Assembly: GCA_021773815.1 (NCBI GenBank)
Contig: JAJFJS010000035.1
Location: forward strand, 82,015-146,014
Direction of reading: 5' to 3'
DNA length: 64,000 bases
DNA from: Gammaproteobacteria bacterium
GTDB taxonomy: Bacteria; Pseudomonadota; Gammaproteobacteria; Steroidobacterales; GCA-2729495
Under the pieces are notes generated by a model. The model was given only the letters and a program-made list of their open reading frames with translations, did not search any database and was not told the origin of the DNA. Position numbers and translations under genes: made by a program. Shown one piece after another: positions 16,986-26,032 of the stretch. Numbering within the stretch: position 1 is the first letter of the stretch; the number at the start of each line of letters is the position of its first letter.

Positions 16986-18356
16986 ATGGATCTACCCTAT
17001 CCTCGCCTGTATTTCCGCATGGCCGTCTATATCGGCGCGGCGCTGGCCGCCTTTATTCTCGTCGGCGCCGGTACGCTGGTGCTGATCGCCTCGGCCGAAC
17101 TGGCCGGCTATGTCGCCACACGCCACAGCGCACTCGGTCACGATGCCGCCGACGTGCTGGCTGCGGGTGGTCAGCCGGCGCTCGAGAACTGGCTCAGGAA
17201 CGAGGCCGAGGTGCCGGCCGACGTCTCGATATTTATTCTCGATCAGGACAGTCGTGACATTCTCGGCCGCCCGCTACCGGCGGAGTTCGCCAACTTCGTG
17301 CGCAATTCGGTCGTCGCGCCGGCAGACCGGGCGGATGCAAACTACCGACCGCTGCGCCTGGCGCCGCAACTGATCGGCGCCGACGGCAGTGTCTATGCCT
17401 TTCTCGTCCTGCCCAAGAGCATCGGACCATGGGGCAGTCCCGCCACCCTGTTCGGCCTGCTCGCGGCCGGCCTGTTCGTCGTCGGTTCCGTCGCCTGGCT
17501 GATCGCCAGCCGCTTCGGCCGGCCGATCGGCGAACTGCAGGCCGCCGTGCGTGAACTCGCCTCCGGCCACATCGACGCGCGTGTGCCGTCGGCAATATCG
17601 GCACGGCGCGACGAGCTCGGCGCGCTGGCCGCCGATTTCAATTCGATGGCCGATCAATTGCAGAGCCTGATGGCCAGTCGCGAACAGCTGATGCAGGAGA
17701 TGTCGCACGAACTCCGATCGCCGCTGGCGCGGCTGCAGGCGTCACTTGCCCTGGCGGAACATCATGAGCGGCTCGGCGAAACAGAACGCGAGCAGATCGA
17801 CGAGGAAGTGCGCCGGATCGACCAGACCATTGGCGAGATGCTACGCTTTTCGCGACTGGACACACCGGCTTCCGTCGCACGCAAGCTGATCCGGATCGAT
17901 CGGCTGCTGCACGACCTGATCCGCGTGGAAGAGGTCGAGGCGACGGCCCGCGGGTGCCGGCTCGAATCCCACATCGACCGTGATCTGCCGGTAATCGGCG
18001 ATCCCGATTTGCTGCGTAGCGGATTCGAGAACATACTACGCAATGCGATTCGCTATGCACCTGCCGATAGTTGCGTGGAACTGACGTCGCACAGGGAAAA
18101 GTCGACCAGAGAACAGTCAACAATCGTCGTGCAAATCAGTGACCGTGGGCCCGGTGTGCCCAGCCAGTATCTGGAGCGGATATTTGAACCCTTCTTCCGC
18201 GTCAAGAGCGGCGTCGCCGACGTTGGCGGCAGCGGTCTGGGACTGGCCATCGCCCAGAGAGCATTCAAGGCGCATGGCGGCTCTATCGTCGCGTCGCATC
18301 GTGCGGGGGGTGGTCTGACGTTTACGCTGAAATTGCCGGCTGCCGACCTGACCTGA
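16986..18356 (+). CDS. Sensor histidine kinase, CpxA/EnvZ type
   Basis: A 456-residue inner-membrane kinase. Membrane helices near residues 12-38 and 155-175 flank a periplasmic sensor of about 115 residues. A HAMP segment follows (SRFGRPIGELQ), then the HisKA box with phosphorylated His241 (EMSHELRSPLARL), an N-box (ENILRNAIRYAP) and G-boxes (DRGPGVP, GGSGLGLAIAQ). All catalytic parts are intact. It signals to the regulator encoded directly upstream. The SAM methyltransferase 27 bases downstream may be in the same transcript. Confidence 0.92.
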   Translation: MDLPYPRLYFRMAVYIGAALAAFILVGAGTLVLIASAELAGYVATRHSALGHDAADVLAAGGQPALENWLRNEAEVPADVSIFILDQDSRDILGRPLPAEFANFVRNSVVAPADRADANYRPLRLAPQLIGADGSVYAFLVLPKSIGPWGSPATLFGLLAAGLFVVGSVAWLIASRFGRPIGELQAAVRELASGHIDARVPSAISARRDELGALAADFNSMADQLQSLMASREQLMQEMSHELRSPLARLQASLALAEHHERLGETEREQIDEEVRRIDQTIGEMLRFSRLDTPASVARKLIRIDRLLHDLIRVEEVEATARGCRLESHIDRDLPVIGDPDLLRSGFENILRNAIRYAPADSCVELTSHREKSTREQSTIVVQISDRGPGVPSQYLERIFEPFFRVKSGVADVGGSGLGLAIAQRAFKAHGGSIVASHRAGGGLTFTLKLPAADLT

Positions 18357-18383
18357 GCAACAGCAACCAGAAGGATTAGTCGA

Positions 18384-19238
18384 TTGGAAACAGGCAAGCA
18401 CAGTTACATGGCCGAGGCCTCCGCCTACCTCAGGGCGGTGCACATGTCACTCGACGGCCAGCCGAAAATTCTCGATGACCCGCTTGCCGCAACGCTGCTG
18501 GGACCAGGACTCGATAAAAAGATCGACGATGACGGTGAACGGCTCGCCAGCGCGCCGCTGGTCAAGGCCCGCTCGCTGATCGTCATGCGCAGCCGGTTTG
18601 CAGAAGAAGAACTCGCCGCGGCCATCGAACGCGGCGTTACCCAGTATGTGGTCCTCGGCGCCGGACTCGACACATCGCCTTATCGCAGCAACCACCCGGC
18701 CCGGCAAGTGCAAACCTTCGAGGTCGACCATCCGGACACGCAGCGCTGGAAACTCGAACGACTCGAAGCTGCGGGCGTCCGGCTTCGCGACAACCTGCAC
18801 CATGTTCCCGTGGACTTTGAAACGGACTCCCTCGCCGAACAACTGGCGGCGAGCGGTTTCGATCACAATGCGCCGGCGTTCTTCTCGTGGCTCGGGGTGT
18901 CGTACTACCTGAACCGCGACTCGGTACTCGACGTTTTCAAATTTGTCGCCGGCCTGCCGGCGCCCAGCCAAATCGTCTTCGATTTCGTCATGGGCGACGC
19001 GGAGCTCAACGACACCGAGCGCAAGGCCATGAAGACCATCACGGAATTTGTCGAACGATACGGCGAACCGTGGTTATGCAGGTTCGGCCCGACCGAACTG
19101 CAGCAGATGCTGCTCGATGTCGGATTCAGCAAGACGTTTTATTTCAGCCACGCATTGGCGACACAACGATATTTCGACGGTCGCGAGGACGGGCTGCATC
19201 TGGATTTCACGACCCAGATGATGAGCGCTATCGTTTAG
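18384..19238 (+). CDS. LCMT-like SAM-dependent methyltransferase (TIGR00027/PF04072 type)
   Basis: A 284-residue class I methyltransferase. Family marks are AYLRAVHMSLDGQPKILDDPLA near the N-terminus, VVLGAGLDTSPYR (SAM motif I), FEVDHPDTQ and an FSWLGVSYYL motif after. The substrate in bacterial members is generally unknown. The start is TTG 18384 with AAGGA upstream; ATG 18408 is an alternative. Its last 11 bases overlap the end of the convergent MetE-like gene. Confidence 0.87.
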   Translation: METGKHSYMAEASAYLRAVHMSLDGQPKILDDPLAATLLGPGLDKKIDDDGERLASAPLVKARSLIVMRSRFAEEELAAAIERGVTQYVVLGAGLDTSPYRSNHPARQVQTFEVDHPDTQRWKLERLEAAGVRLRDNLHHVPVDFETDSLAEQLAASGFDHNAPAFFSWLGVSYYLNRDSVLDVFKFVAGLPAPSQIVFDFVMGDAELNDTERKAMKTITEFVERYGEPWLCRFGPTELQQMLLDVGFSKTFYFSHALATQRYFDGREDGLHLDFTTQMMSAIV

Positions 19239-20379
19239 ACCACAGTCGCGCCGAGGCCATCCGGGCACCTTCGGCCAGTGCGCCAAGCTTCGCGAATACG
19301 ACATCGGCGTCCACCGCGCCGTGATCGGCAAACGTACCGAAGCCGCAGTCGGTGCCGGCGATCACGCGCTCGCGGCCGACGATATCGGCGAACCGGCTGA
19401 TCCGTTCAGCGACGAGCTTCGGATGCTCGATAAAGTTCGTTGTCGAGTCGATGACTCCGGGCACCAGGATCTTGTCGTCGGGAATCTGCAGGTCGCGAAA
19501 CACCGTCCACTCGTGGGCATGCCGCGGATTGGCCGACTCGAACAACAGCGCCTGGGCATTGGCCCGCAGCGCGATCGGCAGCACGAGTTCCATCGGCGCG
19601 TCGTGATTATGCGGCCCCTCGTAATTGCCCCAGCAAACGTGCAGGCGCACGCGCTCGGCATCGATATTGCGCAATGCGTGATTCAGCACCTCGATGTGCA
19701 GATTCGCCAACTGCTGGTACTCCGCATCGCTCTTGTCACGAAAAATCGTGTGCCGACCCATGCCGATATCCGGCGCATCGATCTGCAACAGGAAGCCGGC
19801 CGCGACGATCCCCTCGTACTCGGCGCGCATGGCCTCGCCGAGCGCCGCGAGATATTCCTCGTGGCCCGGGTAATAATCATTCGGCTGAAACAATGCGATG
19901 ACGCCCGGCGCGGCCGCGTTCATGAATGCCTCGACGGGTCGATGCGCTTCGACGGCCGCACGCAGATTCGCGACATCGGTTTCCAGCGGCTCCATATCTT
20001 TGACGCCGACTGCGCCGATACACCGCGGGGGCTTCGCCTCGGATCGGGTGCCGGACTCATGCCGGCGACGCAGAACGCCCGGAAAATCGAGCAGATCCTG
20101 GGCCGGCTCACGGTTCGACTCGCCGCCGAAGCCGGTCAGGCGATCCTTGATATAGGTGGCGTAACTGATCTTGCTCAATTCACCGTCGCTAACGACGTCG
20201 ACGCCGATCTCGCACTGGCGACGCACGATCTCGCCGACGGCATCGGCAATAATCGCATCCCCGGCGGCCGAATCCGTCTCCGCCCCCTGCTCCCGGCCAA
20301 ACACGACGTCGACGACGGCCTGGCTGCGCGGCAGGCTGCCGACGTGCGTGGTCAAAATCCGGTCTTTACTCGCCTGCAT
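19228..20379 (-). CDS. MetE C-terminal-domain-like methyltransferase/epoxyalkane-CoM-transferase fold
   Basis: A 383-residue zinc-dependent member of the cobalamin-independent methionine synthase catalytic-domain family. Visible marks are THVGSLPR near the N-terminus, DGELSK, a zinc His-x-Cys motif (RLHVCWGNYEGPH) and a later Cys (AGTDCGFG). It lacks the MetE N-terminal half, so it probably acts on another thiol or C1 substrate, as the standalone MetE-C and epoxyalkane:CoM transferase types do. The start is set at 20379 by GGGAG upstream. Convergent 11-base overlap with the LCMT-like gene. Confidence 0.85.
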   Translation of the reverse strand: MQASKDRILTTHVGSLPRSQAVVDVVFGREQGAETDSAAGDAIIADAVGEIVRRQCEIGVDVVSDGELSKISYATYIKDRLTGFGGESNREPAQDLLDFPGVLRRRHESGTRSEAKPPRCIGAVGVKDMEPLETDVANLRAAVEAHRPVEAFMNAAAPGVIALFQPNDYYPGHEEYLAALGEAMRAEYEGIVAAGFLLQIDAPDIGMGRHTIFRDKSDAEYQQLANLHIEVLNHALRNIDAERVRLHVCWGNYEGPHNHDAPMELVLPIALRANAQALLFESANPRHAHEWTVFRDLQIPDDKILVPGVIDSTTNFIEHPKLVAERISRFADIVGRERVIAGTDCGFGTFADHGAVDADVVFAKLGALAEGARMASARLWSKR

Positions 20380-20496
20380 CTTGGCATCTCCCTGATCGTG
20401 GCGTCGGCGTGACTCGATCTCGAGTCCCGCCGGGATAACGGCATATTGTAGTGGTATCCGCAGCGATCGCGTGTCCGGCACGCGATCATGGTGCGA

Positions 20497-22608
20497 TCAG
20501 CCCGACGACTCCGGCGGCATATCGCTCCATTTCGACCATGAATGCTGGAGATTTTCGGCGATATGAAACAGCGCCGCGAGCACATGGCGATCGTACCGGG
20601 TGTCCGCATCCTGCATCAGCCGGTCGATCGCGGCCCCGACCGGCATCGCGTCACGGAAGGCCCGCGGACTGACGAGTGCGACGAAGGCGTTCGCGACCGA
20701 CAGAATTCGGCCCGGCATCGTCATTTGCTCCGCCGTCAGCCCCCCCGGATAGCCGCTGCCGTCCAGGCATTCTTGTTTTTGCGCGATCGTCTCAATGACC
20801 GGCCCTGAGAAATTCAGTTTCTCGAGCAGTTGCAGCGTTGCCCCGACGTGCATCTGCAGCGAGGCCGCCTCGGCCTCCGTCAGGTCGCCCGTCTTCAGCA
20901 GCAATTCGCGCGGCAGGGCGATCTTGCCCACGTTCGCCAGCGTCGCGGCCATATCCAGCGCTTCGAGTTCATCGCGCTGCATACCCAGCTCGCGGCCGAT
21001 GGCGCCGCAGACCTCGGCGAGACGCTCGGAATGGAACGCCGAATACGGATCGTGCAGGTCGACGACGTGCACCAGTGTCGATATCAGCGTGCGCAGCTGC
21101 GCCTCATCTCGCTTGCGGGCTCGCTGCAACTCGGTGATATCGCTGAAAACGAGCAGCACCAGGTCACGGTAGTGGCCGATACGCGGCACCGGTATAAAAC
21201 CAACCTGGTAAATGCGGTCATGGACACCGAGTCGCAGCGGCATGATGCGATGGCTGCGCCGGCCGGTCTGTTGCGCCTGCGCAATGCCGGCCTGCAGTTC
21301 GGCTGCGGTCGCCGGCCCCAGGACCGCCGTCAACTCATTGTCGACAATGTCGACAATCCTCGAATCGACCGCATCGGCGGTTGCCTGGTTCGTAAACACG
21401 ACCTCATGCGCGTCACTGATCAGCAGCGTCATCACATCGACGTTGTCGGTAATTGCATGCAGCAATTCCGTCTGGCGCTGCAGGCGCGTCGCCTTGTCCG
21501 ACAGTTCGGCCGCCTGATGCTGGGCACGAACACCGCTGCCGTGGCGCCAGGCGGCAATGGCGATGGCGACGATCGAAAGCAACAACAACGACATCGAAAT
21601 CAACAGAAAGCGACGCCGTTCGTTAGACTCACGCAACGCCTGGATTGCATCGACCTGCTGCGCCAGCACCCAGGTCTGTCGATCGACGCGCCGGCTGACC
21701 TGCAAAACCGGTTGCCCGACATAGTTATCGAGCAGCGCGAAACCGTCCAGCGTCGTGACCGCCTGCGCCGCCGCGAGCTGTGCACGGTTCAGCGGCATGC
21801 TCCGGCGCATCGGCCGCGCACCGTCGCGGGTCGACGACAAATACACCACCCGATCGCCGCGCATCTCCAGCAGCAGCGCCTCATTTTCCTCGGCGAACCC
21901 GGCCCCGCTGTTGACCAGCGGAAACAACTCCGGCGCGGCGGCGCGCACGCCGACGAGCAGCCCGATCGGTGCATCACCGCCGTCGGCATGACTGCCCATG
22001 ACGGGCCTGACCGTCACGGCAAAAACAATCACGGCCTGATCCTGGCCCTCCGGCACGAGGCCGCTCGCCTGACGTTCGATACCGCCGAGTGCGCGCTGCA
22101 GGGGCTCACGCATGGTCGCACCGATCGCCGGCATGCCAGGTGTCGCAACGACCGGATTCAGATCCGGATCGAGCAAGGCCAGACCGGAGACGCTGGTCGT
22201 TGCGACATTTGCGGCGACACGCGGCGTATCGCCGGACCAGTATCCGTAGCGGTCGGCGGAGACCAGCAACAGGTTGCGCAAATAATTGAATTCGGCCGAT
22301 TGTGTCGCTGCACCCTCACCGGTCGCCCTCGCCTGCAGCAGTTCCCCGAGGTAGAGTTGCAGCGAAGCGTTGTCCGCCATTTCCTGAAGGTCGTCGAACG
22401 TCCGCGTCAGGAAGGCCTGAATCGACTCGACCTTGGCATCGGCAACCAGCCCGAGCCGCGCTTCCCATTGCTGCAGGTCGCGCGCACGCTCGCTCTCTAT
22501 GTACGCATTGATAAAGAAGGCACCGACCAGCACCAGCAACACCAGGGCCACGACGGGAATAACGATGGACAGTCGTGACGGGGCTTGTGTGTCGGTCGGT
22601 GACATCAT
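20497..22608 (-). CDS. Transmembrane receptor with PAS-like region and degenerate HD-GYP domain
   Basis: A 703-residue inner-membrane protein. TM1 lies near residues 14-34, a large periplasmic domain at 35-330, TM2 near 334-353, a helical linker and a PAS-like region to about 493, then an HD-GYP domain (about 505-690). The GYP part is present (DGSGYPGG), but the metal-binding residues are gone: the usual HD in LHDIGK reads LANVGK, the HH pair reads KQ, and the later VAD reads VAN. A phosphodiesterase is therefore unlikely; a c-di-GMP sensor or signalling scaffold fits better. The start at 22608 overlaps the lapG-like stop by ATGA, so the two are coupled. Compare LapD, whose degenerate GGDEF-EAL protein controls LapG. 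Confidence 0.85.
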   Translation of the reverse strand: MMSPTDTQAPSRLSIVIPVVALVLLVLVGAFFINAYIESERARDLQQWEARLGLVADAKVESIQAFLTRTFDDLQEMADNASLQLYLGELLQARATGEGAATQSAEFNYLRNLLLVSADRYGYWSGDTPRVAANVATTSVSGLALLDPDLNPVVATPGMPAIGATMREPLQRALGGIERQASGLVPEGQDQAVIVFAVTVRPVMGSHADGGDAPIGLLVGVRAAAPELFPLVNSGAGFAEENEALLLEMRGDRVVYLSSTRDGARPMRRSMPLNRAQLAAAQAVTTLDGFALLDNYVGQPVLQVSRRVDRQTWVLAQQVDAIQALRESNERRRFLLISMSLLLLSIVAIAIAAWRHGSGVRAQHQAAELSDKATRLQRQTELLHAITDNVDVMTLLISDAHEVVFTNQATADAVDSRIVDIVDNELTAVLGPATAAELQAGIAQAQQTGRRSHRIMPLRLGVHDRIYQVGFIPVPRIGHYRDLVLLVFSDITELQRARKRDEAQLRTLISTLVHVVDLHDPYSAFHSERLAEVCGAIGRELGMQRDELEALDMAATLANVGKIALPRELLLKTGDLTEAEAASLQMHVGATLQLLEKLNFSGPVIETIAQKQECLDGSGYPGGLTAEQMTMPGRILSVANAFVALVSPRAFRDAMPVGAAIDRLMQDADTRYDRHVLAALFHIAENLQHSWSKWSDMPPESSG

Positions 22609-23249
22609 TGCGGCACGTGCAACCACCATTGCGTATCACTGACCGAATAGACCGGGGCGTAATGCACGATGGTCGTATGCGAACGAACCTCGTCGACCTG
22701 ATTGTCCAGGATCAAAATATCGTCGGGCATCCCGAGCGCGAGCACCGCGTGCGCAATCCGCAGATTCGTATCCTGCAGGACCACGATGCGCAGCGCATCG
22801 GCGGAATAACCGAGCCAGCGTAGCGACAGCATTTTGGTGATCGCGTAATCCTCACAGTCGCCGCCGTTAAAAAGGAATTCCCGCGGAATCGCCCAGTAGT
22901 CCTCCAGACCGTAGTTGTCCAGGTCGAGCACGTAGTCCTTGTTATTCGCGTACCCGTTGATCCGCCGGACCTGCTCCATTGGCGGCAACCCCCGGATGTC
23001 GTTCAGAAATGACTGCCAGTCCCGCATATAACAGGTGTTGAGCCGGCCGCCGCGACAGTCACCGTCGCGCAGGTCGTCGGCCAGATGCCGCTCCAGCGCC
23101 CGAACCCACTGCGGGAATACGCCGATATCCGTCCGCGGTTTCTGGCGGTAGCCGAACAGGTCAGCCGGGAATCCACCCGCAGCCGCCGGAACCGCCCCGA
23201 GCAGACCGAACAGAATCAGCGTGGCGACAAATTTCTTTCGGTTCCGCAC
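22605..23249 (-). CDS. LapG-type periplasmic cysteine protease (BTLCP)
   Basis: A 214-residue transglutaminase-like cysteine protease. Residues 1-24 form a signal peptide; the catalytic triad is Cys132 (NGGDCEDYAITK), His167 (RIAHAVLAL) and Asp182 (ILILDNQVD), with Asp/Glu next to the Cys for calcium as in LapG. LapG cleaves di-alanine sites in surface adhesins and is held in check by LapD when c-di-GMP is high. The start is taken as GTG 23249, because the longer frame has no Met and runs into the divergent Slam gene; the ribosome-binding site is weak. It is coupled to the degenerate HD-GYP gene, which may replace LapD. Confidence 0.85.
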   Translation of the reverse strand: MRNRKKFVATLILFGLLGAVPAAAGGFPADLFGYRQKPRTDIGVFPQWVRALERHLADDLRDGDCRGGRLNTCYMRDWQSFLNDIRGLPPMEQVRRINGYANNKDYVLDLDNYGLEDYWAIPREFLFNGGDCEDYAITKMLSLRWLGYSADALRIVVLQDTNLRIAHAVLALGMPDDILILDNQVDEVRSHTTIVHYAPVYSVSDTQWWLHVPQ

Positions 23250-23336
23250 TAAAAAAATCGAGGGCGACAGGTTGCAATCGGCGTTAGAATCTCTATATAT
23301 GTACTCATAATAATTCGAAACGTGAACGTTTACATA
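23250..23336. promoter_or_regulatory. Short divergent promoter region between lapG-like and Slam genes
   Basis: An 87-base AT-rich gap in GC-rich surroundings. It contains CTATATAT (23292 region), runs of TAAT and a perfect inverted repeat AAACGT-GA-ACGTTT (23318-23331) ending 5 bases before the Slam ATG. The two divergent genes must share this control region. Confidence 0.45.
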
Positions 23337-24629
23337 ATGAAAATCAAGAAAAATATCGTTGCCGGGTGTTTGTCGTTCCTCTGGCTGGCCGTGGCGCTTT
23401 CCGGCCCGGCAATGGCCCAGACTGATTCGGACGAGATTCAGCGTAAATTCGATGATGCCATCGAGGCCATCGATCAGGATCGCCTGCGCACCGCCCGCCG
23501 GACCCTGCAGAACCTGCTGGCCGAGCATCCGAACCTGCAGCGGGCGCGCCTGGAACTGGCGCGCGTCCATTACCTGAGCTACGACTACGACGCGGCCGAG
23601 GGGCTCGCGCAGCAGGTACTGAATGATCCGAACACGCCGCCGACCGTGCAGACGACGGTGCTGGCGTTCCTCGCCCAGATCCGCGACGACCGGCAGCGCC
23701 TGGCCAAGCGCCATTCGGTGACGCCATCGATCTATGCGGGGCTGATGTTCGATACGAACGTCAATTTCGGGCCGAGCCGGGACATCATTGAAATCGGCGG
23801 CATCCCGTTCACGGTGGTGCCGAGTTCCCAGGAGATCGACGACTGGGCATTGGTCGTCAATCCGGCGATCGCACACACGTATTACCCCGGCAAGCCCTTC
23901 ACCGCCGGCGAGCACAACGGCTTTTTTGTCTGGCAGAGTCAGGCCAACCTGTACTACCGCCGATATTTCTCCGAAGACGATTTCAATTTCGGCGTGCTGA
24001 CACTGCGTACAGGCCCGGCCTGGGTCGTGCCGGGGCACTGGCGCGCCGGCATCGGGTTGCAGGGCGACCAGCTCTGGCTCGGCGACAACAGCCTCGCCTG
24101 GTTCACGTCCCTGAACCCGAACGTCACCTGGGAACTGGGCGCCGACACCGAATTGACGCTCGACGCATTCGTCACGCAGCGACATTACTGGCGTAGCCGT
24201 GATGACGGCCGTGACGGCTGGTACAAGCGCGCCGGTATCTCCGCGGAACACCTGCTGGCCGACGACAAAGTGACGCTGAGCGGAGGCCTTGGCTACTCCG
24301 ATTTCAATGCCGACGACAATCAATACGGCTACAAGGGTCCGGACGTCTTTGTCGGTGTTGCCGTCAACGCCTGGCAGGACGGACAGATCTATGCCCGCGC
24401 CCGCTACAAGAAACTCGACTTCCGAGGCATCGAGCCCGGCTTCAACCGGTCACGCGACGATGACGAGTTCCGTTATACCGTCGGCTTCCAGCACGATTTC
24501 CGCTCCGGCGTGATGCGTGACTGGGCAGTCCTGGGTAACTGGACCTACACGGACAACCAGTCGGACGATGTGCCGATATATGACTATGATCGCCATGAGG
24601 TGAATCTGGGCCTGTCGCGCTACTTCTAA
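23337..24629 (+). CDS. Slam-type surface assembly protein (DUF560), outer membrane
   Basis: A 430-residue protein with a signal peptide (ends GPAMA), an N-terminal TPR region (residues about 28-125; FDDAIEAIDQDRLRTARRT, LAEHPNLQRARLELARV) and a C-terminal beta-barrel of alternating aromatic strands ending LSRYF. This is the Slam layout: the barrel moves specific proteins to the cell surface. ATG 23337 is preferred to GTG 23322, though neither has a clear ribosome-binding site. The next gene encodes an exported protein that is the obvious client. Divergent from the lapG-like gene, so surface display and release may be regulated together. Confidence 0.85.
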   Translation: MKIKKNIVAGCLSFLWLAVALSGPAMAQTDSDEIQRKFDDAIEAIDQDRLRTARRTLQNLLAEHPNLQRARLELARVHYLSYDYDAAEGLAQQVLNDPNTPPTVQTTVLAFLAQIRDDRQRLAKRHSVTPSIYAGLMFDTNVNFGPSRDIIEIGGIPFTVVPSSQEIDDWALVVNPAIAHTYYPGKPFTAGEHNGFFVWQSQANLYYRRYFSEDDFNFGVLTLRTGPAWVVPGHWRAGIGLQGDQLWLGDNSLAWFTSLNPNVTWELGADTELTLDAFVTQRHYWRSRDDGRDGWYKRAGISAEHLLADDKVTLSGGLGYSDFNADDNQYGYKGPDVFVGVAVNAWQDGQIYARARYKKLDFRGIEPGFNRSRDDDEFRYTVGFQHDFRSGVMRDWAVLGNWTYTDNQSDDVPIYDYDRHEVNLGLSRYF

Positions 24630-24775
24630 AACAGTGCGCGCCAGGCGCGGCAAAACCCTACATAATGTTCGGATGCCCGCACAGACACGAGTGGTGGCGA
24701 TGACCGAGTGCAATTTTCAACGGATTCTTGTAGAAGTACAGGTATAAGAATGGCCCGACACGGAGCCTCAAAAAA

Positions 24776-25894
24776 ATGATCAGAACCATGAAAAACCTAC
24801 TGCTCCTGATGCTTGTCATCGTCGGTTTCGCAGCCGGCGGCGCGTATGCCGCCGATATCGTTCAATCAGAACGCGACTGCGCCGAAATCCTCGAGCAGTG
24901 GGCCAATGATCCCGACTCAGTGCCCCGGCATCTCGTCGACGAGTGCAAGGAGAGCATGGCCGCTGAGACGGCGCCCGATATCATGCCGTTTGCGGGCGGC
25001 CCGGCGGCCGATCCCTGCGCGGGACCCGGCGCTTCCGGCTCGGCGCACTGCTGGGGACCGTGGAGCAGTCTCGCCCCGGCCGCTTCCGGCGAGGCGCCGC
25101 CGCCCGACCTGCTGCCGGTCGACGAATACGACCTGCGGCCCGAACTGGCCAACCGCTACGATCCCGTCGTCGGATCCTGCGCGCCGGGCACGCCGTGCGG
25201 TTTCGCCACCATCGTCGACGGCATCAGCGGTCAGGGTCCGGCCGACGATACCGCGATCGCATCGTTCGATCTGGCCGGTGACGGTTCACAGTTTACGGTC
25301 GCTGCCGGTCAAGCCGGCGAGATCGCCTCGGTCGGCGGCATGACCCCGGCCTATACAAACCGGCCCGACGGCTACGAGAACATGCGCTCGGGCGGCGCGA
25401 ACGGTGCGCTGCGCTCACGCCTGATCGCGCGCGTGAGTCGCAACGGCAACGGTGACATCGTGACTGCCGCCGATGCCTGGGCGCACGGCGATGCGGCCGC
25501 CGGCACATCCAATTCCGGGTTTTTCGCCACGGGCGTCTCACTGGCGCAGAACGAAGTCAATGCCCTGAATACTTCTGCGGTGTCGGCCGTGTTCAATGGG
25601 CCGATGTCGGTCGATAACAACACGGCTGCGACGATTACCGTGAACTTCGGCTCGGACCCGACATGGTCCGGCGGCTGGACAAATCCGGGTTATGCCTTCA
25701 ACGCGGGCGGCTCACTGATCGGCGTCGACCTCGTGTCGGACCCCGGACAGTTTTCCGGCAACGTCGTCGGCAGCGACAACTTCGTCCAGGGCGCGCTGCT
25801 TGGCCCGAACGATACCAAGTCGATCGCCCATGTCATCGACGTGGAAATCGACGGCATCGGCCGCATCCGTGACGTCGGGCTGTTGCGCGAATAG
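24776..25894 (+). CDS. Exported protein, candidate Slam client with C-terminal TbpB-like barrel
   Basis: A 372-residue protein. The signal peptide ends near residue 25 (GGAYA-AD) with no lipobox Cys, so it would be a soluble, non-lipidated client. The N-terminal third is Cys- and Pro-rich (paired Cys may form disulfides). The C-terminal 110 residues are beta-strand-rich with Gly and ...QGALLGPND..., recalling the GxFxGPxA strands of TbpB-type barrel domains in Slam substrates. Assignment rests on this and on the adjacent Slam gene; it is inference. The first ATG 24776 has GGAG upstream; 24788 is an alternative. Confidence 0.65.
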   Translation: MIRTMKNLLLLMLVIVGFAAGGAYAADIVQSERDCAEILEQWANDPDSVPRHLVDECKESMAAETAPDIMPFAGGPAADPCAGPGASGSAHCWGPWSSLAPAASGEAPPPDLLPVDEYDLRPELANRYDPVVGSCAPGTPCGFATIVDGISGQGPADDTAIASFDLAGDGSQFTVAAGQAGEIASVGGMTPAYTNRPDGYENMRSGGANGALRSRLIARVSRNGNGDIVTAADAWAHGDAAAGTSNSGFFATGVSLAQNEVNALNTSAVSAVFNGPMSVDNNTAATITVNFGSDPTWSGGWTNPGYAFNAGGSLIGVDLVSDPGQFSGNVVGSDNFVQGALLGPNDTKSIAHVIDVEIDGIGRIRDVGLLRE

Positions 25895-26032
25895 AGGACT
25901 GTTGCAAAGAAATTAATCAGTGACTTATGTATACAAGGAATTGAGAGTCTGACTACGCTGTAGTACATTGTTGAAAGCCGCCCCTGCGGTACCCGATGAC
26001 GCAAAAATCGGTACTTGTTAAGGGGACAAAAA

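Noticed and set aside
20830..22578. 582-codon plus-strand frame opposite the HD-GYP receptor
   Set aside because: Shadow of a well-supported membrane/HD-GYP protein; composition rich in Arg, His and Gln with no domain.
23250..24323. N-terminal extension of the lapG-like frame
   Set aside because: The upstream part is antisense to the Slam gene and has no signal; the signal peptide begins at GTG 23249.
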